DNA of 64,000 bases from [Clostridium] aminophilum (GCF_900101295.1 NZ_FOIL01000004.1:1-64000); one strand, 5' to 3'. Shown: positions 17,701-25,769, counted from the first letter of the stretch. Made by a program: numbers and translations. The notes: generated from the letters alone by a model not told the origin.

Positions 17701-19097
17701 CCAGAGATATCACAGACCTTCAGCAGCTTCTCAGCGTCCGGCTGAAAGAGGCGATCGAGTCGGAGACCAATCTGGAACTGTTTGTCGGAGACCGGGTTCA
17801 GTTTGACCGCGAAAAATACGATCTGAGTCAGGAACGCGTCTATATGGCGGATCCGAAGACGTATGACCTGATCTATATCAATAAGGCAGCGCTCCGGGAT
17901 CTGGGATATCCGGAGAACTACGATTACCGCTCCAAAAAGTGTTATGAAGTGCGCCGCAAGATCAACGCGCCGTGCGAAAACTGTACTAATCAGGTTCTTC
18001 GCCGCGACCGGTTCTATACCTGGGAATTCCACAACAACGAAACCGGCGTGGATTATCTGATGCGTGAAACGCTCGTTCCGTGGCGCGGCCGCAATGTCCG
18101 CTTCACCGGCGGAACCGAGATTACGAGTCTTCTGAAAAATGTCGGAGAAAACCGCAGTCTCATTCATCGGGAGGTCGGTGTCAACGATGCGATTACCGTG
18201 GCGCTTCGCGAGGAGGATCCGGATATGGGTATTCTGAGCATCCTGGAGCGCATTGTCCATGAGGTGGGAGCTGCGCATGCTTTCGTCTTTGAGGAAAATG
18301 CGGACGGCTCGGCGCTTCGGACCTATCACTGGCCGGGAAGTGACTCGGCGTGGCTTCTCACACCGGAGGAGATGAACACGTTTTCGGAGACATTTTCCGC
18401 AAACCGCATCGCAAGAATCCGCGATCGGGAAGAACTTCGGGAAGTCCGGTTTCACGCCTATTCAAGGCTTGCCAAGCGCGGAATTGAGAACTATGTCATC
18501 GTGGAAATCTCCAATCAGGGGGTCCGCACCGGTTTCTTCGGAGTGGACAATGTGCCGCTGGACAAACAGGATGAGGCAGAGGTGCTTTTGTGTACACTGG
18601 CACGGTTTATCGCGATTCTGATCCGGAACCGTGATATGATGAAGAACTATAATGAACTTTCCCGCAGAGATTCGCTGACCGGAACGTTGAACCGACGCGC
18701 ATTCATCGAAGTGCTGGAGCGCACGGAGGTGAACGGGAAAAACGCGATTATCTACGGCGACATCAACGGACTCAAGGAAACAAACGACCAGCACGGCCAC
18801 GATGCCGGCGACCGGCTCCTTGTCCGTGCGGCGGATGTCATGATCCGCGTTTTCGGCCGCAATAATGTGTTCCGCATGGGCGGCGATGAGTTTGTCATTC
18901 TTCTGCGCTCCGCGACAGAGGATCAGGTGGATGATCAGATGCGGATGCTTCGCGAAATGTTTGAACAGAACAGCGTCAGCGTAGCGCTCGGCTGTGTCTG
19001 GAGAACGAAAGAGTTCGCGAATATCGACGAACTGCTGAAAGAAGCGGATCGCAGAATGTATGTGAACAAAAAGCGGATGCATGAGAACAGGGCGTGA
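14778..19097 (+). CDS. Large multidomain c-di-GMP protein: GGDEF-EAL-PAS-(GGDEF)-PAS-GAF-GGDEF
   Basis: A 1,439-residue soluble protein. In order: a degenerate GGDEF (about 1-165; RFSDDHFVLF at the active loop); a complete EAL domain (180-425; EAL at 209, NLSRVDF, EITES, DDFGSGYSSL, EGVE); PAS-like segments (about 440-840); a second degenerate GGDEF (about 850-1000; MGSGRFLLV); a PAS-like segment with a cysteine cluster (CYEVRRKINAPCENC); a GAF-like domain (about 1130-1290); and a canonical C-terminal GGDEF (motif at 1368). It could therefore both make and degrade c-di-GMP. No RxxD inhibitory site precedes the last motif. Start ATG 14778 follows GGAGAAGG. Its stop is 44 bases ahead of a small acidic protein gene. 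The signals sensed are unknown. Confidence 0.9.
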   Translation: MGTYSEERDPLTGLLTMMGFFNAVHDRKEKGFDMAYRINGRIIYFNLTDFKYYNASHGVEKGNEILRSLAGILSEEFMGYDIARFSDDHFVLFTSMVDVRERIVRVNDRLSVLAENGGFHLKAGIRNCPEDAMGKNALSILCDQAKIACDSIKYDVGQVYCVYSEELDRNIAMRSYITEHIRDAVREGHIHIFYQPIIRTMTGKLCGFEALARWIDPKFGLISPTTFVPILEHAHMVDILDMFVIDEVARKIKNQLNSGQNAVPISFNLSRVDFVTAKPFELVDEAVNKYGIPREYLRIEITESTLIEDPERVRTSIDLFHDNGYQVWMDDFGSGYSSLSMLHNYHFDEIKIDLMFLRNFTSEAKSIVTSVIDTAKRLGIHTLAEGVENAEQFEFLRSVGCEKIQGYYYGKPQELEETLQHCENYGMEMETPMESHVFDEAGKFNVLTDAPVILIYQNGPEITPLYATESYFKIVRPGGFDTLSQLKDDISLDPYGTAERVRVVAQRALENGTVEEMSFARNGRYFRIRLEVLAGNRDISIQKITMTDITMDTDDEEMIKFDRVLRNSISLFAQVYIMNFEKDEMHVLTSAGIWDKPGEIIAGLDEHAGEFADKGVFPEDRRRFLEFIDWRTMSERISESKKGFLINSFRVRQPDGNYAWRDFTAQLLSARELGDVVIFVRESVLETIRDLGIAGMVSENAGDGMILDADGEEFCTSAELWSSYVNNSDLRYFWKDKKRRFVGVSKAFLDAFGLESDKTLIGKTDEDMHWHIDDEPFADVEEKVIDRGLTFSNQIGQCLLRGRNHTISSTKFPIYHNGKIAGLMGYFVDTEEVEKQHRAWNRLHMIDPVTGFMNERGTFEAVFRYYGNYLKNGQDFICAIVKVPEFEPLLRAYGQEVGDELLKRIAQCFKKQFSYGIAISSMGSGRFLLVDKNNDLSEVRNRVQEVQNDIHRIHEVRGYNCTMFAHYALAQASETRDITDLQQLLSVRLKEAIESETNLELFVGDRVQFDREKYDLSQERVYMADPKTYDLIYINKAALRDLGYPENYDYRSKKCYEVRRKINAPCENCTNQVLRRDRFYTWEFHNNETGVDYLMRETLVPWRGRNVRFTGGTEITSLLKNVGENRSLIHREVGVNDAITVALREEDPDMGILSILERIVHEVGAAHAFVFEENADGSALRTYHWPGSDSAWLLTPEEMNTFSETFSANRIARIRDREELREVRFHAYSRLAKRGIENYVIVEISNQGVRTGFFGVDNVPLDKQDEAEVLLCTLARFIAILIRNRDMMKNYNELSRRDSLTGTLNRRAFIEVLERTEVNGKNAIIYGDINGLKETNDQHGHDAGDRLLVRAADVMIRVFGRNNVFRMGGDEFVILLRSATEDQVDDQMRMLREMFEQNSVSVALGCVWRTKEFANIDELLKEADRRMYVNKKRMHENRA

Positions 19098-19141
19098 CCG
19101 AAAAAGGAAAGGAGAACCGCTCATCGGGCGGAGGACAGTAT

Positions 19142-19411
19142 ATGAGGATCAGAGATTTTAAAGGGAAAAAGGTGACGGATGACATCTTCGACATCGAAGT
19201 GGAAGGCATCGAGTTTATGGATGATGACTGTGAGGAATCGATCGTCGTCAGCTTCGGAGACGGGAAAGGTGCGACTGTATTTTATGACGAGGATCGCCGG
19301 GTCCGCTTTGTGGAATTTGACGGAAATCTCACGGAGGACGACGAGGACAATGAAGATGTGCAGGCAATGACAAGGGTTCTCATCGAAATCACGGATCCGA
19401 AGAACCGGTAA
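19142..19411 (+). CDS. Small acidic protein of unknown function
   Basis: An 89-residue, strongly acidic protein (many Asp and Glu, for example LTEDDEDNEDV). Start ATG 19142 is preceded by GGAGGA at eight bases; an upstream GTG at 19094 overlapping the previous stop has no ribosome site. It follows the large GGDEF-EAL gene in the same direction and may share its transcript. No family is recognised; no membrane segment or cysteine is seen. Confidence 0.65.
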   Translation: MRIRDFKGKKVTDDIFDIEVEGIEFMDDDCEESIVVSFGDGKGATVFYDEDRRVRFVEFDGNLTEDDEDNEDVQAMTRVLIEITDPKNR

Positions 19412-19418
19412 TCGCATG

Positions 19419-19447
19419 TTGATTCCCGGCGAATGATTTGTTATAAT
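19419..19447 (+). promoter_or_regulatory. Strong sigma-A promoter for the membrane GGDEF gene
   Basis: TTGATT at 19419-19424, 17-base spacer, TATAAT at 19442-19447. It gives a leader of about 285 bases before the next gene. Confidence 0.8.
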
Positions 19448-19453
19448 CTGCGA

Positions 19454-19739
19454 TTAATGTCGGCGCTGAACAAAAGAAGATGAATCTGTAAAACCCGGAC
19501 GTCGGATTCCGGACCGGGTTTTACAGGCGGAATAAGGCATTGAATGATGGATGTTCTTAGGGCCGGCAAGAAGCTTTCCGTGCATGCACGGCGGCGGATT
19601 GCCGGTTTTGCTATGCCATGGGGCTTGTAATTCCCGTCAGGATGCCCCGGGATTGAGGGGATGGGAGAGGCGAAGTGCGCCCGGGGACTTTGCGCACACC
19701 GCCGAAGAAATCTGAAATATTGAGAGAAGGGGGACGCCA
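19454..19739 (+). other. Structured leader of the membrane GGDEF gene, attenuator-like
   Basis: The leader contains three structures. 19486-19526: 13-bp perfect stem (CTGTAAAACCCGG type). 19563-19605: CCGGCAA/TTGCCGG closing an inner CCGTG-CATG-CACGG hairpin, followed by GGTTTTG, which resembles a weak terminator. 19621-19650: GGGGC/GCCCC stem. From about 19641 to 19698 it also holds a degenerate C module of the mosaic repeat. It does not match either c-di-GMP riboswitch class that I know. Confidence 0.45.
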
Positions 19740-20873
19740 ATGATTGTGTATGAAGATCTGATCAGTATGATCCTGATCGTATATGTATGGTTTCGGCTTT
19801 ATGTCAACCACCGGATGACACACGAAAATAAAATGACGTATTTTCGCGGCGGCGTCGCGCTGTTTCTGCTTCTGATTCTGGATCAGGTGTGGCAGTACCT
19901 TTTCATCACACAATCCAAAAGCCCGGAAACGGACCGGCTGCTGAACGGAATCACCTGTGCGATCTTTTTCCTGATCCCGTTTGCCATGAATTCCGTGGCA
20001 AGGCTTTTTCGGAAAAGGATGAGCTTCTGGATCCGAATGGCGAATTATCTCATGATGGTGGTGCTGACGGGAATTCCGGTGATCAATCTCTTTGTGCCCA
20101 TTCTGTCTTACCATAAAGACAGCGTTTTTTTCTATGCGCCGTTTCATCTGCCCTATGCACTCTTTGAGCTGGCGTCGATGGTCTTTGTCGTTCATGTCTG
20201 CTATATGCGGAATTTTCCCTTTGACCGGAATGATCTGGTACTGGTCTGGTTCGCCCAGGCGATCGTGACAGTCGGCGTCGCAGCGGATCTGATATATCAG
20301 GCACTTTCCGTCACATGGACTTCATTGGTCCTCTGTTATCTGCTTCTCTATCTGGCAATCGAGTTTATGTACGCAAAACTGGATCCGGTCACCATGCTTC
20401 GCAACCGCGATGCCTATGTCGGGTATCTGTACCGGATCGGCGGCAGAGGTTTTACCGCAGCGGTCTTCGATCTGAACCGGTTAAAGAGTTACAATGACCG
20501 CTTCGGCCATGTGGAGGGGGATGCCTATCTGAGGGCGTTTGCGCAGACGATGCGCAAAGAGCTGGTTTTGTACGGAGAAATATTCCGGATCGGCGGAGAT
20601 GAGTTCTGCTTTATCACCAAAGAACTGTCGGCGCAGGATGCGGAGATGGTCATCCGGAAAATCCGGAAAATGGGAAAATGCAGGCCGGAATTCGGTGACT
20701 ACCCGATTGATTTCTCGTTCGGTATCGCGGAGAGAGCAAGAGGCGAAAATGCCTATGATACCATTGAGCGGGCCGATGCCGCCATGTATGAGGAAAAGCG
20801 TCTTACGCACGCGCACCGGAGAGAAGATGTCGTTTCCGAAAACGGGAAAAGCGGGGACGGAATGGGGGACTGA
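19740..20873 (+). CDS. Membrane diguanylate cyclase
   Basis: A 377-residue protein with about six transmembrane helices in the first 215 residues and a C-terminal GGDEF domain with intact motif (FRIGGDEFCFI, motif at 285-289). It should convert two GTP to c-di-GMP at the membrane. It has no separate extracellular sensor domain, so the helices probably sense the signal. AGAAGGGGG lies six bases ahead of ATG 19740. The long structured leader hints at control before translation. The stretch around the metal-binding Asp reads AAVFDLNRLKSYND, as in active cyclases. Confidence 0.9.
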   Translation: MIVYEDLISMILIVYVWFRLYVNHRMTHENKMTYFRGGVALFLLLILDQVWQYLFITQSKSPETDRLLNGITCAIFFLIPFAMNSVARLFRKRMSFWIRMANYLMMVVLTGIPVINLFVPILSYHKDSVFFYAPFHLPYALFELASMVFVVHVCYMRNFPFDRNDLVLVWFAQAIVTVGVAADLIYQALSVTWTSLVLCYLLLYLAIEFMYAKLDPVTMLRNRDAYVGYLYRIGGRGFTAAVFDLNRLKSYNDRFGHVEGDAYLRAFAQTMRKELVLYGEIFRIGGDEFCFITKELSAQDAEMVIRKIRKMGKCRPEFGDYPIDFSFGIAERARGENAYDTIERADAAMYEEKRLTHAHRREDVVSENGKSGDGMGD

Positions 20874-20949
20874 CAAAAATTCTGCTTCCTATCGGAGCGA
20901 AATACCATTATAATAAAAAGGATGACTATCGGTTTTAACGGAGGTAATT

Positions 20950-21369
20950 ATGGGTTACTTTTATACATTTGCTTGTTCTTCCTGTCCCCACACCGAGTCT
21001 GTGAAAACAGGCCGCAGTTATTTTGACAAGAGCAAGGGACTCCGGAAACAGGCGTTGAAAGGTACCTACGGAGAAAAGATTCAGCAGGAGATGGAGGCAC
21101 ATCCGGAATATGTTCTGGATCAGGAAAAATGCCTGTATGTGTGCAGCTGCGGGTGCTGGATCAATGAATTCAAAAAGAACATTCTGAGCGCGAATCCGCT
21201 GGAAACAGATGATTTTAAGGTTGTGAAGCAGAACAGACATGTCTGCCCGGAGTGCGGAAAAGTCATGCGCATGGTTAAAGAAAAGGAGATTATGGATCTC
21301 AAGCTTCGCTGTCCGGACTGCAAAAAAGAAATGCATGCGGAACCGGATGCCTGCGGTTTCTGTGACTGA
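20950..21369 (+). CDS. Zinc-ribbon-type protein of unknown function
   Basis: A 139-residue protein with four cysteine pairs: CSSCPHTESV at the N-terminus, CSCGC in the middle, CPECGK, and CPDCKKE with a terminal CGFC. These look like two or more zinc ribbons. Start is supported by GGAGG eight bases ahead. A terminator follows at 21425. No family is recognised; DNA, RNA or protein binding are all possible. It stands alone between the cyclase and a cell-wall hydrolase. Confidence 0.75.
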   Translation: MGYFYTFACSSCPHTESVKTGRSYFDKSKGLRKQALKGTYGEKIQQEMEAHPEYVLDQEKCLYVCSCGCWINEFKKNILSANPLETDDFKVVKQNRHVCPECGKVMRMVKEKEIMDLKLRCPDCKKEMHAEPDACGFCD

Positions 21370-21424
21370 TACGATCTGAGATAGAATTTCCTTTTATTTC
21401 AAAATGTAATAATTTGATAAAACG

Positions 21425-21455
21425 AAAAATGGCTCCTTTGAGCCATTTTTTGTTT
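21425..21455 (+). terminator. Rho-independent terminator
   Basis: AAAAATGGCT (21425-21434) pairs with AGCCATTTTT (21441-21450) and T residues continue. Confidence 0.85.
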
Positions 21456-21567
21456 TGCGCGGATCCCCCGCCAAAGCCTATGCTTGCGGGGGTTGTTCTT
21501 TCATAGAAAGAGGGCGATTCCGCAGAAACGTAACACATTTGTAAAATATTTAGCTTTTGTTCATAAT

Positions 21568-21596
21568 TTGTTCATATATACCTGATATCTTAACAT
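21568..21596 (+). promoter_or_regulatory. Probable promoter for the NlpC/P60 gene
   Basis: TTGTTC at 21568-21573, 17-base spacer, TAACAT at 21591-21596. A second TTGTTCATA lies just upstream, making a short direct repeat that could be a regulator site. Confidence 0.5.
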
Positions 21597-21661
21597 TGTA
21601 ACAAAAATGAAACAAATGAAATGATTTTGAATTATATAAACACAATGTTAGGAGCAATTGG

Positions 21662-22183
21662 ATGATCGAAACACATAATTACGACGGTACGATGACACTG
21701 AGAACGGCAGTATTTGGAAAGATCGCGATGATTTTCATGATCTGGATGATGGTATTTGCTTTCGGATCCTTCAAGGCTTACGCAGGTCCCTCTGAGGAGG
21801 AACTGGTTGGCATCGAGGAGGAAGAAGAGGAGGCAGTTACCGACGGTCAGGACGTGGTCGATTTTGCCAGCCAGTTTATCGGTAATCCGTATCGTTACGG
21901 CGGAATGTCCCTGACAAAAGGAACAGACTGCTCCGGATTTGTGAAATCGGTATTCGCCAATTTCGGATACAACCTTCCGCACCAGTCCCAGTCCATGATG
22001 AGCGTCGGAACTGCCGTTGCAAGTCTTGACCAGGCGGAGCCGGGAGACATCATCGTTTATCCGCATCATGTCGGAATATATGTCGGCGACGGTCAGCTTC
22101 TGAGCGCACTCGGAAGAAAATACGGCATCACCGTTCACTCCGCAACCTATTCCAGAATCAAAGCGATCCGCAGACTTGTCTGA
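21662..22183 (+). CDS. Secreted NlpC/P60 (C40) cell-wall peptidase
   Basis: A 173-residue exported enzyme. A hydrophobic segment at about 15-36 ends near AYAG, a likely signal-peptidase site. A Glu-rich linker (about 42-60) leads to the NlpC/P60 domain, with the catalytic cysteine in TDCSGFVKS, the first histidine in HHVGIYVGDG and a further histidine in TVHSAT. It should cut peptide bonds in peptidoglycan stems. It is small and has no added wall-binding domain. AGGAG lies seven bases before the start. A terminator follows at 22220. Confidence 0.92.
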   Translation: MIETHNYDGTMTLRTAVFGKIAMIFMIWMMVFAFGSFKAYAGPSEEELVGIEEEEEEAVTDGQDVVDFASQFIGNPYRYGGMSLTKGTDCSGFVKSVFANFGYNLPHQSQSMMSVGTAVASLDQAEPGDIIVYPHHVGIYVGDGQLLSALGRKYGITVHSATYSRIKAIRRLV

Positions 22184-22219
22184 CAGAAGAATGACAACAA
22201 TGAACCCTTCCGATATATT

Positions 22220-22263
22220 GAGAACCAGCCGGGAGCTGAAAGGCTTTCGGCTGGTTCTCTTTG
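22220..22263 (+). terminator. Rho-independent terminator
   Basis: GAGAACCAGCCG (22220-22231) pairs perfectly with CGGCTGGTTCTC (22248-22259), followed by TTTG. Confidence 0.85.
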
Positions 22264-22283
22264 TACAGGGAAGAGTTCTGCAT

Positions 22284-22350
22284 TTCCCATGCAACAAGAA
22301 AACGTGAGGATGCGCACGCCGCGGAAGGACCGCTCCTACATCCGTAGACC
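22284..22350 (+). repeat. Degenerate copy of the mosaic repeat
   Basis: TTTCCCATG followed by GAGGATGCGCACGCCGC repeats parts of modules A and B just after a terminator. The region to 22470 otherwise holds only the promoter area of the next gene. Confidence 0.6.
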
Positions 22351-22470
22351 GCGCTTCCGAAAAAAACGCGCGGAGGAAGAGGATTTTGGGAGTATGGTGG
22401 ATTTGCCGTCTGTCTTGTGATAAGATATTGACCATTAACAGACAGACTGCATGGGAGTACAGAGAATAAA

Positions 22471-23277
22471 ATGAATCGAAAGATATTGTTTTTTGATGTG
22501 GACGGAACACTGATGGGATATGACCACGTGATTCCGGAGTCGACAAGGGTTTCCTTAAAAGAGACCAGGGAAAAGGGAAACCTGGTATTTGTGAATTCCG
22601 GCCGGCCGGTCGGAACACTTCGCGGCGTTATGGAGATGATGGACGGACTTGTGGACGGATGGATCTGCGGCTGCGGAACGGAGCTGATCGATGGCGACCG
22701 GAGCATTCTCTACTATAAAATGACAAAGGAGCTGGAACAGAAAGTTCGAAGTCTTCAGGATGACTGCGAGATTGCCATTTTTCTGGAGGGGAGAAAGGGA
22801 TGGCAGAATCTGGTGGATGACGCATTCCGTGCCCGCCATCCCGGACTCCGGATCTTTCTTGAGAAGATGGAAGCGTTCAATGCCATCGACGGAAAGGAGA
22901 GCAGGGACGCGTATTTTGAGGCGTCCAAATTCTGTGCAAAGTCGGACGAGAAGACCGACCTTGAAAAATTCAAACGACTGGCGGATGAGTACGGCTTCTG
23001 CGTCATTGACCGGAACGGGAAGTTCTTCGAGTGTGTCCCGAAGGGTTACAGCAAGGGAATCGGCGTGAAAAAAATGCTGCAGCATCTGAACATTTCCCCG
23101 GAGCAGTCGTTCGCATTCGGCGACAGCACGAACGATATCGAGATGTTCCGCGCCTGCGGGACGTCGATTGCCATGGGAAAACATGATCCGGGGCTGACGG
23201 CTTATGCGGATTACATTACGGCCGATCTGAACGAAGACGGAATCCGCCGTGCGATGGAACATTTCGGCCTGATCTGA
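22471..23277 (+). CDS. HAD-superfamily Cof-type sugar phosphatase
   Basis: A 268-residue cytoplasmic hydrolase. The HAD motifs are DVDGTLMGY (nucleophile and acid Asp), SGRPVG (motif II), and FGDSTNDIEMF (motif IV). The C2-type cap between them matches Cof/YidA proteins, which dephosphorylate sugar phosphates or flavin-related compounds. The substrate is not predictable. Its ribosome site is weak (AGAG at six bases). It precedes ThrH, another HAD enzyme, but with 123 bases between them. Confidence 0.88.
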   Translation: MNRKILFFDVDGTLMGYDHVIPESTRVSLKETREKGNLVFVNSGRPVGTLRGVMEMMDGLVDGWICGCGTELIDGDRSILYYKMTKELEQKVRSLQDDCEIAIFLEGRKGWQNLVDDAFRARHPGLRIFLEKMEAFNAIDGKESRDAYFEASKFCAKSDEKTDLEKFKRLADEYGFCVIDRNGKFFECVPKGYSKGIGVKKMLQHLNISPEQSFAFGDSTNDIEMFRACGTSIAMGKHDPGLTAYADYITADLNEDGIRRAMEHFGLI

Positions 23278-23400
23278 CCGGTATTCCGAATTGGCATTCC
23301 GGAGAATGGCTTTTATGCTTTAACTTTATAAAGCTCTGTGCTATCATCAGACTGTAGTCTGCGATATGCGGAGAATCAGAGTTTTGACAGGAGGAGCGGA

Positions 23401-24006
23401 ATGTATATTACTTGTCTTGATATGGAAGGCGTGCTGGTACCGGAGATCTGGATTGCGTTTGCGGAAGCGAGCGGGATTCCGGAGCTGAAGAAGACGACCC
23501 GTGACGAGCCGGATTACGACAAACTGATGCGTTGGAGACTCGGTATTCTGAAAGAGCACCGACTTGGCCTCCGGGAAATTCAGGACGTAATCGCAAAGAT
23601 CGATCCGCTTCCGGGCGCAAAAGAGTTTCTGGATGAGCTTCGTTCCTTCTCTCAGGTCATTATTATCAGCGATACCTTCACACAGTTCGCGCAGCCGCTG
23701 ATGAAGAAGCTCGGCTGGCCGACCCTGTTCTGCAATACACTGGAGGTTGCGCCGGACGGCGAGATCACCGGCTTTAAGATGCGGATCGAGCAGTCCAAGC
23801 TCTCGACGGTAAAGGCGCTTCAGTCCATTGGATTTGAGACCATCGCTTCCGGAGACAGCTACAATGACCTCGGCATGATCCGCGCGAGCAAAGCGGGCTT
23901 CCTCTTTAAGAGCACCGACAGGATCAAGGCGGACAACCCGGACCTTCCGGCGTATGAGACCTTCGACGAGCTGATGGCGGCAATCCGTGAGGCAATGAAG
24001 GATTAA
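23401..24006 (+). CDS. thrH: ThrH: phosphoserine phosphatase / homoserine phosphotransferase
   Basis: A 201-residue HAD enzyme closely resembling ThrH of Pseudomonas. The N-terminus reads CLDMEGVLVPEIWIAFAE and the C-terminal motif AsGDSYNDLGMI is present. Known ThrH dephosphorylates phosphoserine and can pass the phosphate to homoserine, giving phosphohomoserine for threonine synthesis. With hom at 5-6 kb this could replace a GHMP-type homoserine kinase. Start ATG 23401 has AGGAGG seven bases upstream; the longer frame has no site. A strong terminator follows. Confidence 0.92.
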   Translation: MYITCLDMEGVLVPEIWIAFAEASGIPELKKTTRDEPDYDKLMRWRLGILKEHRLGLREIQDVIAKIDPLPGAKEFLDELRSFSQVIIISDTFTQFAQPLMKKLGWPTLFCNTLEVAPDGEITGFKMRIEQSKLSTVKALQSIGFETIASGDSYNDLGMIRASKAGFLFKSTDRIKADNPDLPAYETFDELMAAIREAMKD

Positions 24007-24080
24007 TGACGGATTGAGAAAATCGAACAAAAATTGAGATAAAATGGGCCGAAAAACCATATAAGGCGATATTGATTCTC

Positions 24081-24121
24081 AGACTGCCCCGTGCTATGAT
24101 ACGGGGCAGTCTATTTTTGTT
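24081..24121 (+). terminator. Rho-independent terminator
   Basis: AGACTGCCCCGT (24081-24092) pairs perfectly with ACGGGGCAGTCT (24101-24112), followed by ATTTTTG. Confidence 0.85.
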
Positions 24122-24314
24122 TCATGGGAAATTTCTCCGAAATTCCCATGAAACAAAAACGCTCCGCGAGGATGCGCACGCCGCTGTAAGGAAGCTGTCA
24201 CCTAACGGTGACCAGCGGCGGCGCGCAAAGTCCGCAAGCGGACTTTGTTCTTACATGGGAAATTTTTCCGAAATTCCCTATGAAACAAAAACGTTCCGCG
24301 AGGATGCGCACGCC
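24120..24314 (+). repeat. Mosaic palindromic repeat, one full A-B copy plus a second partial copy
   Basis: Copy one (24120-24250) has palindrome A, module B with TGTCACCTAACGGTGAC, and the CAAAGTCCGC/GCGGACTTTG end. Copy two (about 24252-24314) repeats A and the start of B. They fill the gap between the thrH terminator and the MATE gene, whose own ribosome site begins at about 24384. Confidence 0.85.
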
Positions 24315-24401
24315 TCTGCGGGCAAATCCCTCAGGCTTGGGAAAACCAGCCTCAGCACGCTATTTCACTCAAATCTGCCATTACGGAGGTTAAGGAATTA
24401 T

Positions 24402-25769
24402 ATGGTTAAAAATATGACAGAGGGAAATCCTCTGAAACTGATTCTGGAATTTTCGTTTCCGCTCCTTTTGGGGAACCTGTTCCAGCAGACCTACAATGTC
24501 GTGGACTCGGCGATTGTCGGACGGACACTGGGGGCGGATGCCCTCGGCGCGGTGGGATCGACGGCCAGCGTACAGTTTCTGGTGCTCGGATTCTGCATCG
24601 GAATCTGTTCCGGTTTCGCCATTCCGGTGGCGCAGCGCTTCGGCGCAGGAGATCTCCGGGGTATGCGGAGAGATATCTTTCACAGTGATGTGCTGACGGC
24701 AGTCTGTGCGCTGATTCTCACAGTGGTCTGCTCGATTTTCTGCGGAAATATCCTGCATCTGCTGCAGGTTCCGGACAATATTTTTGAGGATTCCTACCGG
24801 TATCTTCTGGTGATTTTTCTCGGAATTCCGTTTACGCTGTTATATAATCTGCTGTCCAGCATGCTCCGGGCTGTCGGCGACAGCCGGGCGCCCTTCCTTT
24901 TTCTGGCGTTTTCGGCGTTTCTGAACATTCTTCTGGATTTTTTCTGCATTTTGGTTCTGAAGATGGGCTGTGCGGGAGCGGCTGCCGCAACCGTCATCTC
25001 ACAGGCAGTTTCCGGTGTGCTGTGCCTTCTCTTTATCCGAAAGAAGGTACCGACGCTGCAGCTGGAGGCGGAGGACCGGCAGTTTCGCGCCGATCGGGCG
25101 GTGCGCCTGTTTGCGATGGGAGCGCCCATGGGCCTGCAGTATTCCATCACGGCGATCGGAAGTATGGTTATGCAGGCATCCGTCAATGCTCTCGGCAGCA
25201 TCTATGTATCCGGTTTTACCGCCGGCATGAAGATCAAACAGTTCGCCCTCGGTCCCTTTGACGCGGTTGCCACCGGTGTCTCCACCTTCTCCGGACAGAA
25301 TTACGGTGCCGGAGAGGAAGCACGGGTGCGCAAGGGGATCCGGATCGGCGTCACAATCTGCGTGATCTACGCGGTCCTCATGGGAATCCTTATGATTATC
25401 GGCGGCCGTGTCGGTTCTCTGCTTTTTGTGAGCGCCGATGAAGGCGCGGTTCTCGATGCGGCGGCCCAGTACCTGCGGTGCATCGGATTCATGCTCTGGC
25501 TGCTGGCCTTTCTCAATGTGTGCCGTATGAGCACACAGGCTCTCGGCTTCTCCGGAAGAGCGATTTTCTCCGGCGTGGTCGAAATGTTCGCGAGAGTCGG
25601 GGTCTGCCTTCTTGCTGCGCCGCATTTCGGATGGAATGCCATCTGCTGGGCGGATCAGGCAGCGTGGATTTCCGCGAGCTGCTACATTGTCCCGACCTGT
25701 ATCTGGTGTATCGGAACGATGCGCAGACGGAGAGGCAAACCGGCGGATCTGCATCAGGAAGTGGATTAA
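24402..25769 (+). CDS. MATE family efflux transporter
   Basis: A 455-residue membrane protein with about twelve helices. The N-terminal MTEGNPLKLILEFSFPLLLG and NVVDSAIVGRTLG are typical of MATE/DinF-type transporters, which exchange Na+ or H+ for drugs or metabolites. Start ATG 24402 is preceded by CGGAGGTTAAGGAATT; the much longer open frame reads through the mosaic repeat and is an artefact. Substrate is unknown. It is a single gene, with the next gene 114 bases away. Confidence 0.94.
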   Translation: MVKNMTEGNPLKLILEFSFPLLLGNLFQQTYNVVDSAIVGRTLGADALGAVGSTASVQFLVLGFCIGICSGFAIPVAQRFGAGDLRGMRRDIFHSDVLTAVCALILTVVCSIFCGNILHLLQVPDNIFEDSYRYLLVIFLGIPFTLLYNLLSSMLRAVGDSRAPFLFLAFSAFLNILLDFFCILVLKMGCAGAAAATVISQAVSGVLCLLFIRKKVPTLQLEAEDRQFRADRAVRLFAMGAPMGLQYSITAIGSMVMQASVNALGSIYVSGFTAGMKIKQFALGPFDAVATGVSTFSGQNYGAGEEARVRKGIRIGVTICVIYAVLMGILMIIGGRVGSLLFVSADEGAVLDAAAQYLRCIGFMLWLLAFLNVCRMSTQALGFSGRAIFSGVVEMFARVGVCLLAAPHFGWNAICWADQAAWISASCYIVPTCIWCIGTMRRRRGKPADLHQEVD

